From assembly GCF_900005765.1 (NCBI RefSeq), contig NC_041692.1:2108001-2172000 (forward strand): 64,000 bases of DNA, read 5' to 3'. The position numbers were made by a program, and so were the translations under genes. The stretch is from Plasmodium relictum. Its lineage: Eukaryota; Apicomplexa; Aconoidasida; Haemosporida; Plasmodiidae. Below the pieces are notes generated by a model. The model made no database searches and was not told the DNA's origin. It was given only the letters and a program-made list of their open reading frames with translations. This document shows positions 22,978 to 41,327 of this stretch, in pieces; within the stretch, counting starts at the first letter, position 1; every line of letters begins with the position of its first letter.

Positions 22978-24681
22978 ATTTTTTTTTTTTTGGTTTTTTA
23001 TTGCCTTTTTTTTTAATTTTTCTTTTTTATGTTTTACTTTTTATGAATTATTTTTAATAAAAAAATAACTTTGTGTGTAAAAATTCAGATTAAAAAGAAA
23101 ACATTAACATCATTACAAAATAGTCACATTTAATAGTTCTACAATAAAACATTTTATTTCGTTCTAAATTTAGAAAAAATCATTCTAAATCTTTGGAAAT
23201 ATAAAATAAATTTTTATATTTTTTAATGTATGTAGAATTAAACAAAATTTAACACATCATAACAAAATGGAACTTGTGTGCAATAAAAGTAAATGCGTTT
23301 TTTTTTAATAATTTAACCCCCCAAAATATAAAGATATATTTTTTGGAAAATTCTTGTATTTTATTTTTCATTTATATATGTTTTTCTTCATTTATTTTTT
23401 CAATAAATATTTTAATAAATTACGATATGAAAAATCATTTGAATTTTTTGCCTATTTATTATATTAATTATTAGTAACATAGTTTTCTCTATTTTATATA
23501 ACGTCTATATATGAAAATAGAGGAAACAATTAAATCTAAATAGTTATTTCATTATTAAAAAAAAAAGATCACAGAATGATTTAATAATTTCAGTACAATG
23601 ATTTTTACATATTTCATATTTATCGATGATAGCTTAATTTTTTTATACATACTAATAGACCATATGTTTTATTATCATTTCATAAAATTTTTTTATTTTT
23701 CAAAGGGCATTCAAATTATATTTTTACGTTCCATTTCATCAATTTTCAAATATATTGTTTATAAGGTGTTATGTAAAAATTTAAAAAAAAATGGCAAATA
23801 ATACAAAACACAATTTGATTAAACTTTAAAGATATATATAAACTCATATATGTATAATATTAACTTTCCCAAAAAAAAAAAATAAAAATAAAAATTAAAT
23901 TCATATGTAAAAATAATATTAAATTATAAAAAAAAAAAAAAGTTCGTTTATGTTTTCCTACTAGTATTTTCAATATTAATTTTATTCTTTTTAAAATTTC
24001 ATAATTCATTATATAAATTAAGTCGCTCATTTTGTAATTTTTTTTTTTTTTTTTTGTAAATTAAAAAACATTAAATTATTAGATAATAGTTTTAATGGGC
24101 AATTATTTTCTATGTATTTACTTACCTTTTTCATATTCCTATTATTTTACAAATTTTATAACCATATCTTAAAAACATTAAAAAGAAAATAACACCTCAT
24201 AGTATATTCATTTTGATATATAATAGAAAGTGAAAATAATGATAAATTTTTCAAAAAAATACTTACAAAAAAAGCAGAATAAATTATTTTTATTAATAAA
24301 TTATATACAACACTAATATAAGTAACAATCTTATAAAAATATAACAGCGATGAAAATAAAAAATTATGATAAAAATAGAAATTTCTTTGTAAGGAATAGT
24401 AATCATAATAATTAAGAAAAATAATGAATTTTGACTTAAAATCATGAATAAATAAAAAAAAATTTTAATCGAGAAAAAATTAAAAAAAAAAAATAATAAA
24501 GCAAATATAATTAAAAAAAAAACATAAGGATTTATTTTAAAAAAAATTAGTATTTGGAAAAATAGTTATATATTTTTTTTAAAAAAGGAAAATTGTCTAT
24601 AGAGTAAATATATGCACAATAAAATAATTATATATGCTCATATGTAACTCTTTATATATATATATATTTTTTTTTTTAATT
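22352..24681. other. Divergent promoter region, HD hydrolase to uL23m
   Basis: 2.3 kb between two divergent genes, including an 88-base homopolymer T run inside a roughly 190-base T-rich block (22806-23000). Open frames here (22816-23016, 23274-23474, 23598-23801) are T-tract or hydrophobic noise. No gene is supported. Confidence 0.6.
22889..22976 (+). repeat. Uninterrupted poly-T tract of 88 bases
   Basis: All 88 bases are T, with further T-rich sequence on both sides. It is the longest homopolymer in the window and lies 540 bases upstream of the HD hydrolase start. The exact length may be an assembly estimate. Confidence 0.95.
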
Positions 24682-25805
24682 ATGTTTCTAAGTTTTATTC
24701 GATTAACACCACCAAAAACACCGAGAAATGTATTTTTTCCATGGCATAACTTTTGTATACATAAGTCAGGAACTTTTTTAGAAAAAAATAGATTAGCTTT
24801 AAGAGTACCCATTAATTTAACTAAATTTGAAATTAGAGAATATTTGAGAAAAATATATAATGCAAAAGTTATAAAAGTTAATACATTAATTAAAGTACCA
24901 GAAAGAAGAAGAAATTTAAGTGATCACAGATTTAACTATTATAGAAATGGACCTAGATATAAAAAAGCTATCGTAACATTAGAACATGAAGTACCAGATA
25001 GTGTTAAAATGATTCAGTCATGTAAAAATATAGGTAGAAACCCATATATTACTAAAAAAAATGTCATTTATGGAGTTAGAAGTGATGTAAAAATTACACC
25101 TACCAGATCTCAATTGTGGCAAATGGGAGAATGTAGATATTCATGGAGATTACCTTTAACAAATTTATTGGCTGATTTTAAAATGAATTTAAATCCTGAC
25201 TTAAGAATTGATGAAGATTTTGTTCAACTGCAACCAGATATTACCAAACCATTTATGCATTCTGGTATTTCCTCAGAAACCTTTAAACCAAATAATGTTC
25301 CAGAACAAAATTTCCCTCATGTAATACTTTTATAATTACATTTAATAACATACATATACGTAATTGAATATAAATAAAATGAATATCATATTTATTAATA
25401 AATTGCATAAACTTTAATGAAATGCTATTATGCATATATATTCTTTAAATTATTGTAAAAAAATATTATATTAATATGTAACATTAAAAAATAAAATACA
25501 AACTTTTAGAAAAAGTAATGATTTTTGTAAATGATATACATTTAAAATAAAAAAAAATATATTTGTATTGTTCTATATAATAAATATTTTTTATTAATTT
25601 TTTTTTTTGATTCTTTATTATTTATATGTAGATTGATTTAACTCCATGGAGAAGACAAGTAAAAAGAATTTATGACTCAGGTACATTAGCACCACCTGAA
25701 TTTTTTCCGCAAGCTTCTAAAAGCAATGAAACAATTGAACATTTAACTAAAAATAAAAATAAGAAAAAATCATCAAGGAGTAGTGTATGGAAACCTCCTT
25801 CATAG
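24682..25805 (+). CDS. Mitochondrial large-subunit ribosomal protein uL23m (L23)
   Basis: Two exons, 24682-25320 and 25632-25805, joined in phase 0 across CAT|GTAATA and TATGTAG|ATT, give 270 residues. The N-terminal half matches mitochondrial L23: FFPWHNFCIHKSG, LALRVPINLTKFEIREYLRK, IYNAKVIKVNTLIKVPERRR, then GPRYKKAIVTLEHEVPDSVK. The human counterpart MRPL23 has the same order ([22 protein letters not shown]). L23 proteins bind 23S-type rRNA near the peptide exit tunnel. The C-terminal half, with LWQMGECRYSWRLPLTNLLA and a Trp-rich exon 2 ending SSVWKPPS, is an apicomplexan extension. An in-frame ATG 16 codons upstream (24634) would add a hydrophobic stretch; I prefer MFLSFIRL because it directly precedes the conserved region. 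The locus fits PF3D7_1239100. Confidence 0.85.
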
Positions 25806-26435
25806 AAATAGGGAAATTTATTTAATTTCACTTTATTTTATCTATGTTACATTAAAACTTTTTGTTTACTTTTTTTTTTTTTAAATTTTCTCATTTATCC
25901 ATTTTTTTTTTTTTTTTTTTTGATCAATTAAATATTTTCATTTAATATTTAATTTTATAACTATTAGTTTAAAATTTTTTTTTAATTTGATATACTAAAA
26001 TTTTAAAAACAACATAAAATATTATTTTAACTTTTTATTTACTATTTCTATAAACTTCATTTTATTAAAATTGTGTATAAAATATTGTTTTGTGATAATT
26101 TTATCATTTAAGGGTGAAAACACTGATTTAGAGGATTATGGTAAAACATTCTACGAACGAAATTAAAAAAAAATTTTGTTCTACTAAATATATTTTAATT
26201 AACACACTTTAAATTTTTTTTTTTTTAACTTTCATTTTTTTTAAATTAATAATGAAAAGATACATTAATTTTTGATAGTGTTACTGATTTAATATATGAT
26301 CATTCTATTTATATAATTTAACTCTATACTTAAAAAACGTAGTATTTTAATGTATTATTTTATATGATAACAAAAGGCTACGTTGGAATTTTTTTTTTTT
26401 TTGATCTGTTGGAAATGCATACAAACTAGAATATG

Positions 26436-26443
26436 TGCATGCA
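26436..26443. promoter_or_regulatory. TGCATGCA palindrome, candidate ApiAP2 site
   Basis: An exact TGCATGCA sits within GTGCATGCAT, in a gene-free region 3.2 kb upstream of the AP2-factor gene. This 8-mer is a published DNA-binding preference of Plasmodium ApiAP2 proteins (the AP2-Sp/EXP type). With so few G and C in the background a chance match is uncommon but possible. Occupancy is unknown. Confidence 0.35.
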
Positions 26444-27299
26444 TTCATTTTTACTATTTTTCGTTTATCATATTAACACACTGTAAAAACGATCATAGTG
26501 TATTTAGTACTAAACCGATAACATGTAATTTCTATATATCATTAGAATATTTTTGATCAGTTAATAATAACCTTTAAAATACTACAAAAGAAAAAAGCAA
26601 TATTTTGAATCAGTATAAAATTGTAAAATATGATACTACAAAAAAAATTAAAACAGTGATAGGCATTGAAAATTTGATCTATTTAATTTTTTAAAGAATT
26701 TTCTATAAGTTTAAATATAATAAAAAAAAAAAAAATATGAAAATAAAGAATATATGAAGTGACCGTGATAAATATTTTAAGATACCTTTTCTAAAAAAAT
26801 TTTTTTATGTTATTTTTTTAATTTTAGGTATATTTTGTTATAATCATTTGAAAATATACTCGATCTTTTTAAAGTGTATTATAATGCCAATATAATTACT
26901 AGAATAATTACATAAATTTAATTTCTTTTTATCAATTAATAAATTATATAAATGAATTGTAAAATATAATATGAATATACTAAAATTTAAAGTATTTTTT
27001 TTTTTTTCTTTTTGAGAATTTATTCTTTATGTGTATATTTTTTTTGCATTTAAATATATGTAAAAAAGGATAAGATAAATGTATATATAAATATTTTATA
27101 TGCATTACCCGTTCTTAGTAGTGCTCTATTTGATAGACACATGCACACATGCAAACAAAAATTCAATGATGCTCTAAAAAAAAAATACAACGAAGAGAAA
27201 TAAAGCGATATTTGCAAATTAAAAAATAAAAATTAAAGAAAAATATGTAATTTTTTTGGAAGAATATATTTTAAAAAATAAAAGAAAAAATTCATACGC

Positions 27300-27327
27300 A
27301 AAAAAAAAAAAAAAAAAAAAAAAAAAA
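27300..27327. repeat. Poly-A tract, 28 bases
   Basis: An uninterrupted A run followed by more A-rich sequence, upstream of the AP2-factor gene. Confidence 0.9.
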
Positions 27328-28114
27328 TAAAAAAAAATAAAATAAGAGAAATAACAAAATGGAAAATATTTACTACATAATTATTAAATAAATATGATTG
27401 TTTGAGACTTTTTTATGTGCACCGTATTGCGAATATAATTAAATTGTATGAAAAAATAATATAACTATTATTCTTTTTTTTTATTTATACATATGTAATA
27501 CATTTGGATAGATAAAATATATATATATATATATATTATATATATGTATATCTTTATAATTTTTTTTTTTTCAAAAATTTTTCGTTTTACTATTTCTATT
27601 ATAAAATATATACCTTTCATATAAAAAAAAATTTTTTTTGTTAATATTTTTTTTTTTTATTTAAAAGCAACAAATACATTGGATTGTTAATGTATAAAAG
27701 TTGATTAATTAGGAGAAAAATGCGAAAGTTGTAAAATTACAGAATACTATGAATTACATAAAATATTTTCATTAATAGTTATTTTTAATACTTTTTTTCG
27801 TTATTTTTCTTGTTATTTCTACTTTACTTATTTTTTCTTTTTTTAGATATTTTTATCTATGTCTGTATATAAATATATATATATATATATTAAAGTTTTT
27901 GATAAGCAAGCGCATGGAATATATTTAATGAATATATCATTTATAATTGTTTACAAATTATGTGAAAAAGGAAATTAAAAAAAATTCTAAAGCTTTAACT
28001 ACGTGTATTTCTTTTTTTTAATATGTCATTCTAATTTTTTTTTTTTTTTACACATTTTAAAATATTTTTACATTTTCACTAAAAAGGAATTACACATTAA
28101 AATCTACAAAAGTG

Positions 28115-28149
28115 AAATATATATATTTCTTTAAAAGAAATATATATTT
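28115..28149. repeat. AT-rich inverted repeat with almost no loop
   Basis: The left arm (28115-28132) and right arm (28133-28149) are near-complementary, built on TATATATTTCTTT and its complement. It could extrude as a hairpin, although such repeats arise often in DNA this rich in A+T. Confidence 0.5.
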
Positions 28150-29271
28150 ATATATTTGATAAGTTGGCATTTACATTTTTAGTTATTTATAAATACATAT
28201 TTATTGAAGAGAGTTAATTTTTTTTTTTTTTTATTGAATTCTATTAAAGATATATTTTTTTAGTTTATCTTCCTAATATACATGGCTTATGAGCACTTAA
28301 CATGTATTTAATTGTTAAAAAATAAAATATGAAGTAAAAAGAACATGTATTACATGATTATGAATAAGATAAATATTATATTAGCATAGAATTATGCATT
28401 GCAATTAAAAAAATATTTTATTCTTATGAAACATTATTGAAAAAAGCATTTTTAATTTATAATTTTTTTTTTTTTTTATTTTTTTTTGATTAAATCTTTT
28501 ATTTATTTATTTTATTATTATCTTTTTTTAAATAATTATATATCATAGTATAAATTGTCAATAAGAAATAAGATGATATATTTCATCAATATATTTTTTA
28601 TTTACTTATACAAATATAAACACATATATTTACATACCTTTTTTTTTAATGATTAGAAAAAGAAATTTTCGTATTAAATTATCAATGTGCTTATAAAATA
28701 ATAATATAATACTGTATATAAATAACATATATATTCATACATAAATATGTTTTTTTGGATCATTAAATAGAAATATATATATATATATATATATGCATTG
28801 TAGATATGTATTATGTTTGAATTTATTTAAAAAATAATTCAATGCATATTTTTTCTTATTTATGTCTTTATTTTTTATTTTATTTTAAAATTTTTTTAAT
28901 ATTTTAGCATTCATTGAATATATATTAATACAGAAAAAATATATTTAATTTTTTTTTAATAATATATATTTATAGTTTTTTATTAAGATTATTTTTATTA
29001 TTATTTCCTTATTTATTTTATTTTTTTTCTATTATTAATAAGGTTGTCTGTATTGTTAAAAGTATAACAATATATTTTCTTTTTCTATTATGTGTAATAA
29101 AGAACATATAAATTAATAGAAAAATGGAATATTATGTTCATTTTTTATATTCCTAACATATAGGATATTAAATTTAAAAATTAGTATATAAGTGCATATT
29201 AATTTTTTACTTTTTATTTTCATTTGAATTGAAAAATCTAGAAAATAATTTTTTATATTGTTTAATAAAGG

Positions 29272-29275
<4 letters not shown>

Positions 29276-29311
<36 letters not shown>
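29276..29311. repeat. (TA)18 microsatellite
   Basis: A 36-base alternating TA run about 360 bases upstream of the AP2-factor start codon. Confidence 0.95.
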
Positions 29312-29312
<1 letters not shown>

Positions 29313-29668
29313 CTTATATATTAATAAGGAAAAATTCATATAATATATTATGAAATGGATGCTAAAGGCATTTATTTTCTTTTTTAAAAAAAGAAAAGAA
29401 AATTGTATTAATAGTAAAATTATATATATGAGTGTATTTAAAAATTTACAGAATTTTTAGTTGTTATTTTGAAACTAAATATATGGCATGATTAAATTAT
29501 GTCATTTCATAAGTATATATATTTATAATATATCATTTTAATTTATTTCTTTTCTTTTTTTATATTTTTTATGCCTTTGCATGAGGCAATTTTTCATTTT
29601 ATATTTTCTCATTTTTCTTTTCTTTTTCTTTTTATTGTTTAAGCAAAATTTTATTTTTTTTAAATGAG

Positions 29669-36283
<6,615 letters not shown>

Positions 36284-38074
36284 AGAAATTACTAAATTAA
36301 TACTTAAATATTAATATATATATTTATTTATTTATTTTATTTATTTATATATTTATTTATATATTTGTCAATATTGATAATTATTAAATTATATATATTT
36401 TTGGCATTAAAATCAATGCGAATTTATTCAAAGAATAATTATTATCAATGAATTATAAATTTCCATTATTGTAAGAACGATATTTACTATCATTAAAGCA
36501 ATATATTATTATAAGTATAGCTTTCATTAAAAATACAGAAATAGTATTTTTTTTTTTTTTAATTATAATTCACTTAGTATTATATATATTTTTATAAAAA
36601 TTACATAAATATTTTACCTATTATTTTTATGAGAGCGATGATATTTTTATATTTATTCTTAAATTAAGCAAGTGAAATATATATATATATATATATTATA
36701 TATGTATTTCTTTTGTGTTTATCTGTCAATATATATATATATACACTTTTTAATTTTATATTTTTGCATAGAAAAAAATATATTTTTTTATACTTTATAT
36801 AAAAGATATTAATCGTTTTTATAATTATATATTTAAACCGTACTTATGAATTATGTGTATAGTTCATAAAGTATTATTTTTATTATTAATTTATGTTTTG
36901 TCTTTTTTTTTTTACTAAATAAGATAAAATTAATAAAATAACATAATGTTCATTTTATTAAAAAATTGATAAAAATTTTCACATCATTTATGTGATTCTG
37001 AGAATTTAAAAATATGCATATATATATCACTAAGAAAAAATAAAATAATAAACTTAATTTTAAATTTTATGTTATGTATCTATTTTTTATATTATTAATT
37101 GTCTTTCTGAAAAATATAAGAAAGAATGTTATGTAATATAATTATATAAATCCAAGAGTTAATATATAAATAGAATCATTAAGTCTTCATTATATATTTT
37201 ATTTTATTTTTCAATGGTTGTCTAATATTAAGATCTAAAGTATTCATCTGAAGCCCTTGTGAAAGTTGAAAACGAGTAAATGTAAATATGTGCATTTTTA
37301 TTTAAAAAAAAAGTAAGAATATTTTATGCTAAAAGTGAGAGAAGGAATGTTTCTATGCATTATGTATCTATTTAAATTATTTTTACATGTTTCTATATAT
37401 ATATATTTTTTTTTTCGAATATATAAAATGCCAAAAATATAATTTTTTTTTAATTTTTCATTTTTCATGTAATGAATATTTTAATCTATCATTAAAATAT
37501 CTGTTATATGTATAGTGTAAAATATTAAAAAGTAAATTTTTTTTGTCCTACTATAATTTTTATTAAAAATCTTTTTTTTCTTTATTAAAGCTCTACTCAT
37601 TTAATTTTTTTTTTTAATAAAATAAAATTTATGTAATGTTTTTTTTTTTTAAAACATTAGTAAACTTTTAAAATTAATTGAACTTAAGTAATACTAAAAT
37701 AAATTTCTCTATATTATAAAAATATTTTTAAATATAAAAAAAATTTTAAAGTTTATTCAAATTTTTAATACTTAATATTTATTTCAATTCCATATTTCTT
37801 TAAAACATAATAAACCTTTAAAGTAAATATAGGTGCTTTGACAGTATTAAAAAGAATATTTATATTTTTTATTTAAGATTTTTTTTTTTTCATATTTTTT
37901 TAAATATAATTGCGGACATTAAAAAAAAATATAAAATAAAATAAATAAAAAATGTTTATATATATTTATATATATATATATAAAATATGTACTTTTATTT
38001 AAAAACCTTTTTTTTTTGATATAAATATATATATAAAATTTTAATATATATATATATTTTTTGTGTTTTTTTAA
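36284..38074. other. Intergenic region, AP2 factor to RING-CH gene
   Basis: 1.8 kb containing TTTA-type repeats (36316-36365), several short TA runs (36680-36700, 36730-36742, 37970-37983) and many T tracts. It would hold the AP2-gene 3' UTR and the RING-gene promoter. Nothing coding is visible. Confidence 0.6.
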
Positions 38075-38695
38075 ATGGAAAGTAGTGACTATTTTATGTT
38101 AAATGATAGTGTAAATTTAAAGGAGCCATTTACAAAAAATAATTTAGAAGATAAAAGAGAATTATTTTGCTTTATTTGCTTAGAAAAGGATTTAGAAAAC
38201 TCACTGTTACTTTCTTGTTGTTCAATATGTACTGCTTGTGTTCATAAAAAATGCTGGTTTACATGGAGAAAAACGCAAAAATTAGGATCCTTAAGATCGA
38301 AATTATTAGGCTTAAATAAATCTGATCCCTTATTATGTACAATATGTAAAACAGGAATAGCAAAAATAGAAGAAGAAAATGATTTTAATTGGATAATTAA
38401 TGATAATAGCAACAAAGAACATTTACAAGATGAATTATTAAGGACGATTGCTTCATTATTAAATAATGAAAATAATGATAATCATATTCCTAATGTGCAT
38501 TTTAGATATATTTTCTCATTTAATTTTATTTTTTTAATTGTATTAATAGTAGTTATATTATTTTTTATAATGGTTTTTGGTTTTACTATTAATTATGTTC
38601 TTTTAATAGCACTTTTCATATTATATGAGGTTATTGTGCTTCAAATAGTTTTATACTTATATATTAGAGTGAAAAACAATTCTCTTATCGTATGA
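38075..38695 (+). CDS. Membrane RING-CH-type zinc finger protein (MARCH-like)
   Basis: A 206-residue protein with an N-terminal Cys/His zinc-binding region: FCFICLEKD (Cys32, Cys35), CCSICTACVHKKCW (Cys48/49, Cys52, Cys55, His57, Cys60) and CTICKTG (Cys88, Cys91). The HxxCW centre and spacing resemble the RING-CH (C4HC3) fingers of membrane E3 ubiquitin ligases rather than classic RING fingers. Two hydrophobic segments follow at about 127-150 and 153-177, so the finger probably faces the cytosol at a membrane (inference). Residues 61-85 between the last two Cys pairs are basic. The ligand assignment is not exact because there are more cysteines than needed. By position it corresponds to PF3D7_1239300. 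Which membrane and which substrates are unknown. Confidence 0.78.
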   Translation: MESSDYFMLNDSVNLKEPFTKNNLEDKRELFCFICLEKDLENSLLLSCCSICTACVHKKCWFTWRKTQKLGSLRSKLLGLNKSDPLLCTICKTGIAKIEEENDFNWIINDNSNKEHLQDELLRTIASLLNNENNDNHIPNVHFRYIFSFNFIFLIVLIVVILFFIMVFGFTINYVLLIALFILYEVIVLQIVLYLYIRVKNNSLIV

Positions 38696-39522
38696 AATTT
38701 TATATGTTATTGATAAAATTTATCCTAGATTTATATTATACGTTAAATTTATGAGAATTTTATTTCGTATATAAATATAATTGAAATATTGTATTATTGA
38801 CATTACATTGAGGATATTATTATTTTACATATTTACAAAAAATATTATGATATTTTAGAGATATTATAACATGCTCTTTTAACAAAATATATATTAAAAG
38901 AACTTCACAGTAAATTTTTTATGATATTTTATTTACATTTTTTTTTTTTTTATTACTAAGATATAAATATATACTTATATTATTGTTGTTGTTCCGTATA
39001 TTTTTTATTTTATTTTTAATTATATATTTTAATTATTGAATTATTTTTTTGTATTTTTTTTTTTCTAATATGTTCCTTATTTTAAAAGCATAAAACTGAT
39101 AAACCTTAAAAATTAATTCATCTAATTTGATAATGTATTAAAGTTTTATATCATTAAATAAGTAAAATTTTAGTTATCTAACATCGATCAATTATTTAAA
39201 TAATCTTTAAATTATAAATAAATGCTATGATTTAAATTATGAAAGTTGAACAAAAAAAAAAAGAAAGAAAAAATAACAGGAAACAAAATTAAGAAATTTT
39301 GAATACTAAAAAATTATTATTTTTTCAAACTTTAAAAAAAAAAAAATGAAATGTTATTCTATTAAAATTAAAACATTTTTTTTTTTTTATTTATTGTAAT
39401 ATATTAAATATAAATTTTAATTAAATAACACTTAATACCATTAAGACTACATGCGTATATATAAATACATATACATGTTTATATCTGTTATTTTTTAATA
39501 ATTTTTATATAGATTTTTTTTT
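38696..39522. other. Convergent 3' intergenic region
   Basis: About 830 bases between convergent stop codons, with T runs at 38939-38952 and 39378-39390 and an A run at 39333-39345. No gene is visible. Confidence 0.6.
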
Positions 39523-40065
39523 TTAACTGATCCATTGTTCTGCTAAATTAAAATAAAAGTTGTCTTTTTCAATGAATTTAGATTTGTTCAATATATAATT
39601 ATTTATATCATTATAAGTCTCTTCTACTTTATTATTATTTAATTTATAACTATCAAAATTACCGCTTCTTAAATATAGAGGCATTTCATCTATTGTATGT
39701 TTACCTTTGTTGGAATGTACATATTTAATTAAAAAAATTAGTTCTTCTAGTTGTTGTTTTTGAATATTTAGTATGTGATTTATTTTCATTTTATCTTCAT
39801 CCATTTTTATTATTTCATTTTTTATATCATTTAAAAAGTCATTATTTTTTTTATTTATTAATTCTATATTTTTCCAATCCTTTGGCTCAAAATTATAATG
39901 AACATTAAAAGATGGATATTCTGAATCAAAATTTTCTATTTCTTCTGAAATATTATTAACAGGAAAATTTTCATTTCCTCTTTTTACTGGATTCATACTA
40001 TATACATATTTAATAAACATACAAAAAAAAAATAAAATTTTAAGAATTTTCATTGTTATTTTCAA
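39523..40065 (-). CDS. Small predicted secretory protein, unknown function
   Basis: A 180-residue protein with a typical signal peptide: basic MKITMKIL, a hydrophobic core ILFFFCMFIKYVY and a likely cleavage site after Ser23. The mature part has no further membrane segment. It is mostly charged and helical (residues 65-120 could form a short coiled coil) and ends in an aromatic stretch, NFYFNLAEQWIS. No PEXEL-like RxLxE/Q/D motif follows the signal peptide, so export into the host cell is not suggested. I recognise no domain. Its single exon, signal peptide and balanced composition make it a real gene rather than a shadow frame. The locus corresponds to PF3D7_1239400. Apicoplast or secretory-organelle targeting are both possible. 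Confidence 0.7.
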   Translation of the reverse strand: MKITMKILKILFFFCMFIKYVYSMNPVKRGNENFPVNNISEEIENFDSEYPSFNVHYNFEPKDWKNIELINKKNNDFLNDIKNEIIKMDEDKMKINHILNIQKQQLEELIFLIKYVHSNKGKHTIDEMPLYLRSGNFDSYKLNNNKVEETYNDINNYILNKSKFIEKDNFYFNLAEQWIS

Positions 40066-40356
40066 AAAAAAAAAAAAAAAATTTTTTCAAAAATATATAA
40101 GGATAAAAAGAAAAGACAAATTTTATGTTTTTTAACTGCAGTGCAAGATTATATAGAGCAATAGGTGTTACTTGAACTTAAAATTCCAAAAAAAAAATTG
40201 GATTAAGAGAAAAAATACATTTATTTTAATAAATACACATATATATATATAATATTGGTAATATTCATAAATATGTAGTTACACTATTTACATTTTGTAT
40301 TCTACATAAAAGACATTAATGTGTTATTAAATATATTGTGATATAATATGTTAAGA

Positions 40357-40401
<45 letters not shown>

Positions 40402-41323
40402 TTATATGAATAAATCATACTAATATAGAAATTTTATACTTATAAAACTTAAAATTTGTCTATTAATTTTATTAAACAAAATGTTTTTAAATTTATAAGA
40501 TTAAAATTTTCAGTAATTAATTTTTTCATTGATAACATTTTATATAGAAAAAAAAACTATTAAAATAATGTTATTATTTTACTGTCTTGCGTACGTTTCC
40601 ATGGTTTGTTTTGTTTTTTTTTTTACTTCAACAAAACAAAGAAAGAGGCATATATTTTAAATAAAATGTTCAAGAGTAATTCTTATGTTCATTGCTAAAA
40701 GCAATAAAAAGATGTATGCTATTAATAAGATATTTTTAAAATGCTCTTTCTAATAAATTTAAATAATTATCCAAATCATTTTAGTAAATAGTGTTAATGC
40801 TTATGAAACTATAGATATATTTATGACTAAATAAATTACTTGTTAAACTTCAGAAAAATATAAAAATAAAGGGAAAAATAAGAATAATTTAATGTTATGT
40901 AAAAATTCTACAAAATTACATTTTATTTTATTATAGCTCTTTTTTATTTTATTTATAAAAACATAAACTCGAAAATTTTACATATATATTTATATATATA
41001 ATTTTTTTGCCTTATATTTAAATTAATTATTTTCAACCTAGAAAGGTAATTTTTTTCCTTTATCATTTGCTTTATGAAATTCTTTTTTTCGCCCAATTAT
41101 TTATTAATTTTTTTATTTTTTTATGATATATATGTATGTATATATATATATTCATATTTAAAAAAAAATAATTCAACTACGAATTTTTATAAAAGAAAAT
41201 ATTAAAAATGAAATTTGAATATAAAACATAAAATTTACCAATTAAAAATGTAATTCTTATTCTCCTTTTTATTATCGTTAATTTTTTTTTTTTCTCTAAA
41301 CAAATGAAAATGAATGAAAAAAA
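40066..41323. other. Divergent promoter region, secretory protein gene to gyrB
   Basis: 1.26 kb between two divergent genes, with a 38-base AT run (40361-40398). It has more poly-T close to gyrB. No other gene is visible. Confidence 0.6.
40361..40398. repeat. (AT)19 microsatellite
   Basis: A perfect 38-base alternating run between the small secretory protein gene and gyrB. Confidence 0.95.
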
Positions 41324-41327
41324 ATGA
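41304..41327 (+). promoter_or_regulatory. Upstream ORF overlapping the gyrB start codon
   Basis: ATG at 41304 opens a seven-codon frame (MKMNEKK) whose TGA at 41325-41327 overlaps the gyrB ATG at 41324-41326 in an ATGA junction. If it lies in the mRNA, ribosomes translating it would end exactly at the gyrB start. In such A-rich DNA the arrangement may be chance. Confidence 0.4.

Larger units (their letters stand above)
25806..29668. other. 3.9-kb upstream region of the AP2 factor
   Basis: The longest gene-free stretch of the window. It holds the uL23m 3' UTR and presumably the AP2-gene promoter and long 5' UTR. It contains the palindrome TGCATGCA at 26436-26443, GTGCAC at 27417-27422, a 28-base A run at 27300-27327, an inverted repeat at 28115-28149 and a (TA) run at 29276-29311. 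No coding exon or RNA gene was recognised. Confidence 0.6.

Noticed and set aside
22816-23016. 66-residue + strand open frame
   Set aside because: It consists almost entirely of Phe codons from the poly-T tract, so it is not a gene.
23274-23801. Two hydrophobic 66- and 67-residue + strand frames
   Set aside because: They consist of Phe/Ile/Tyr-rich sequence typical of translated AT-rich intergenic DNA. No start context or homology supports them.
24634-24681. Upstream in-frame ATG for uL23m adding 16 residues
   Set aside because: The added stretch comes from a TA/T tract (IYIYIFFFLI), and the conserved region starts soon after the ATG at 24682. It is kept only as an alternative.
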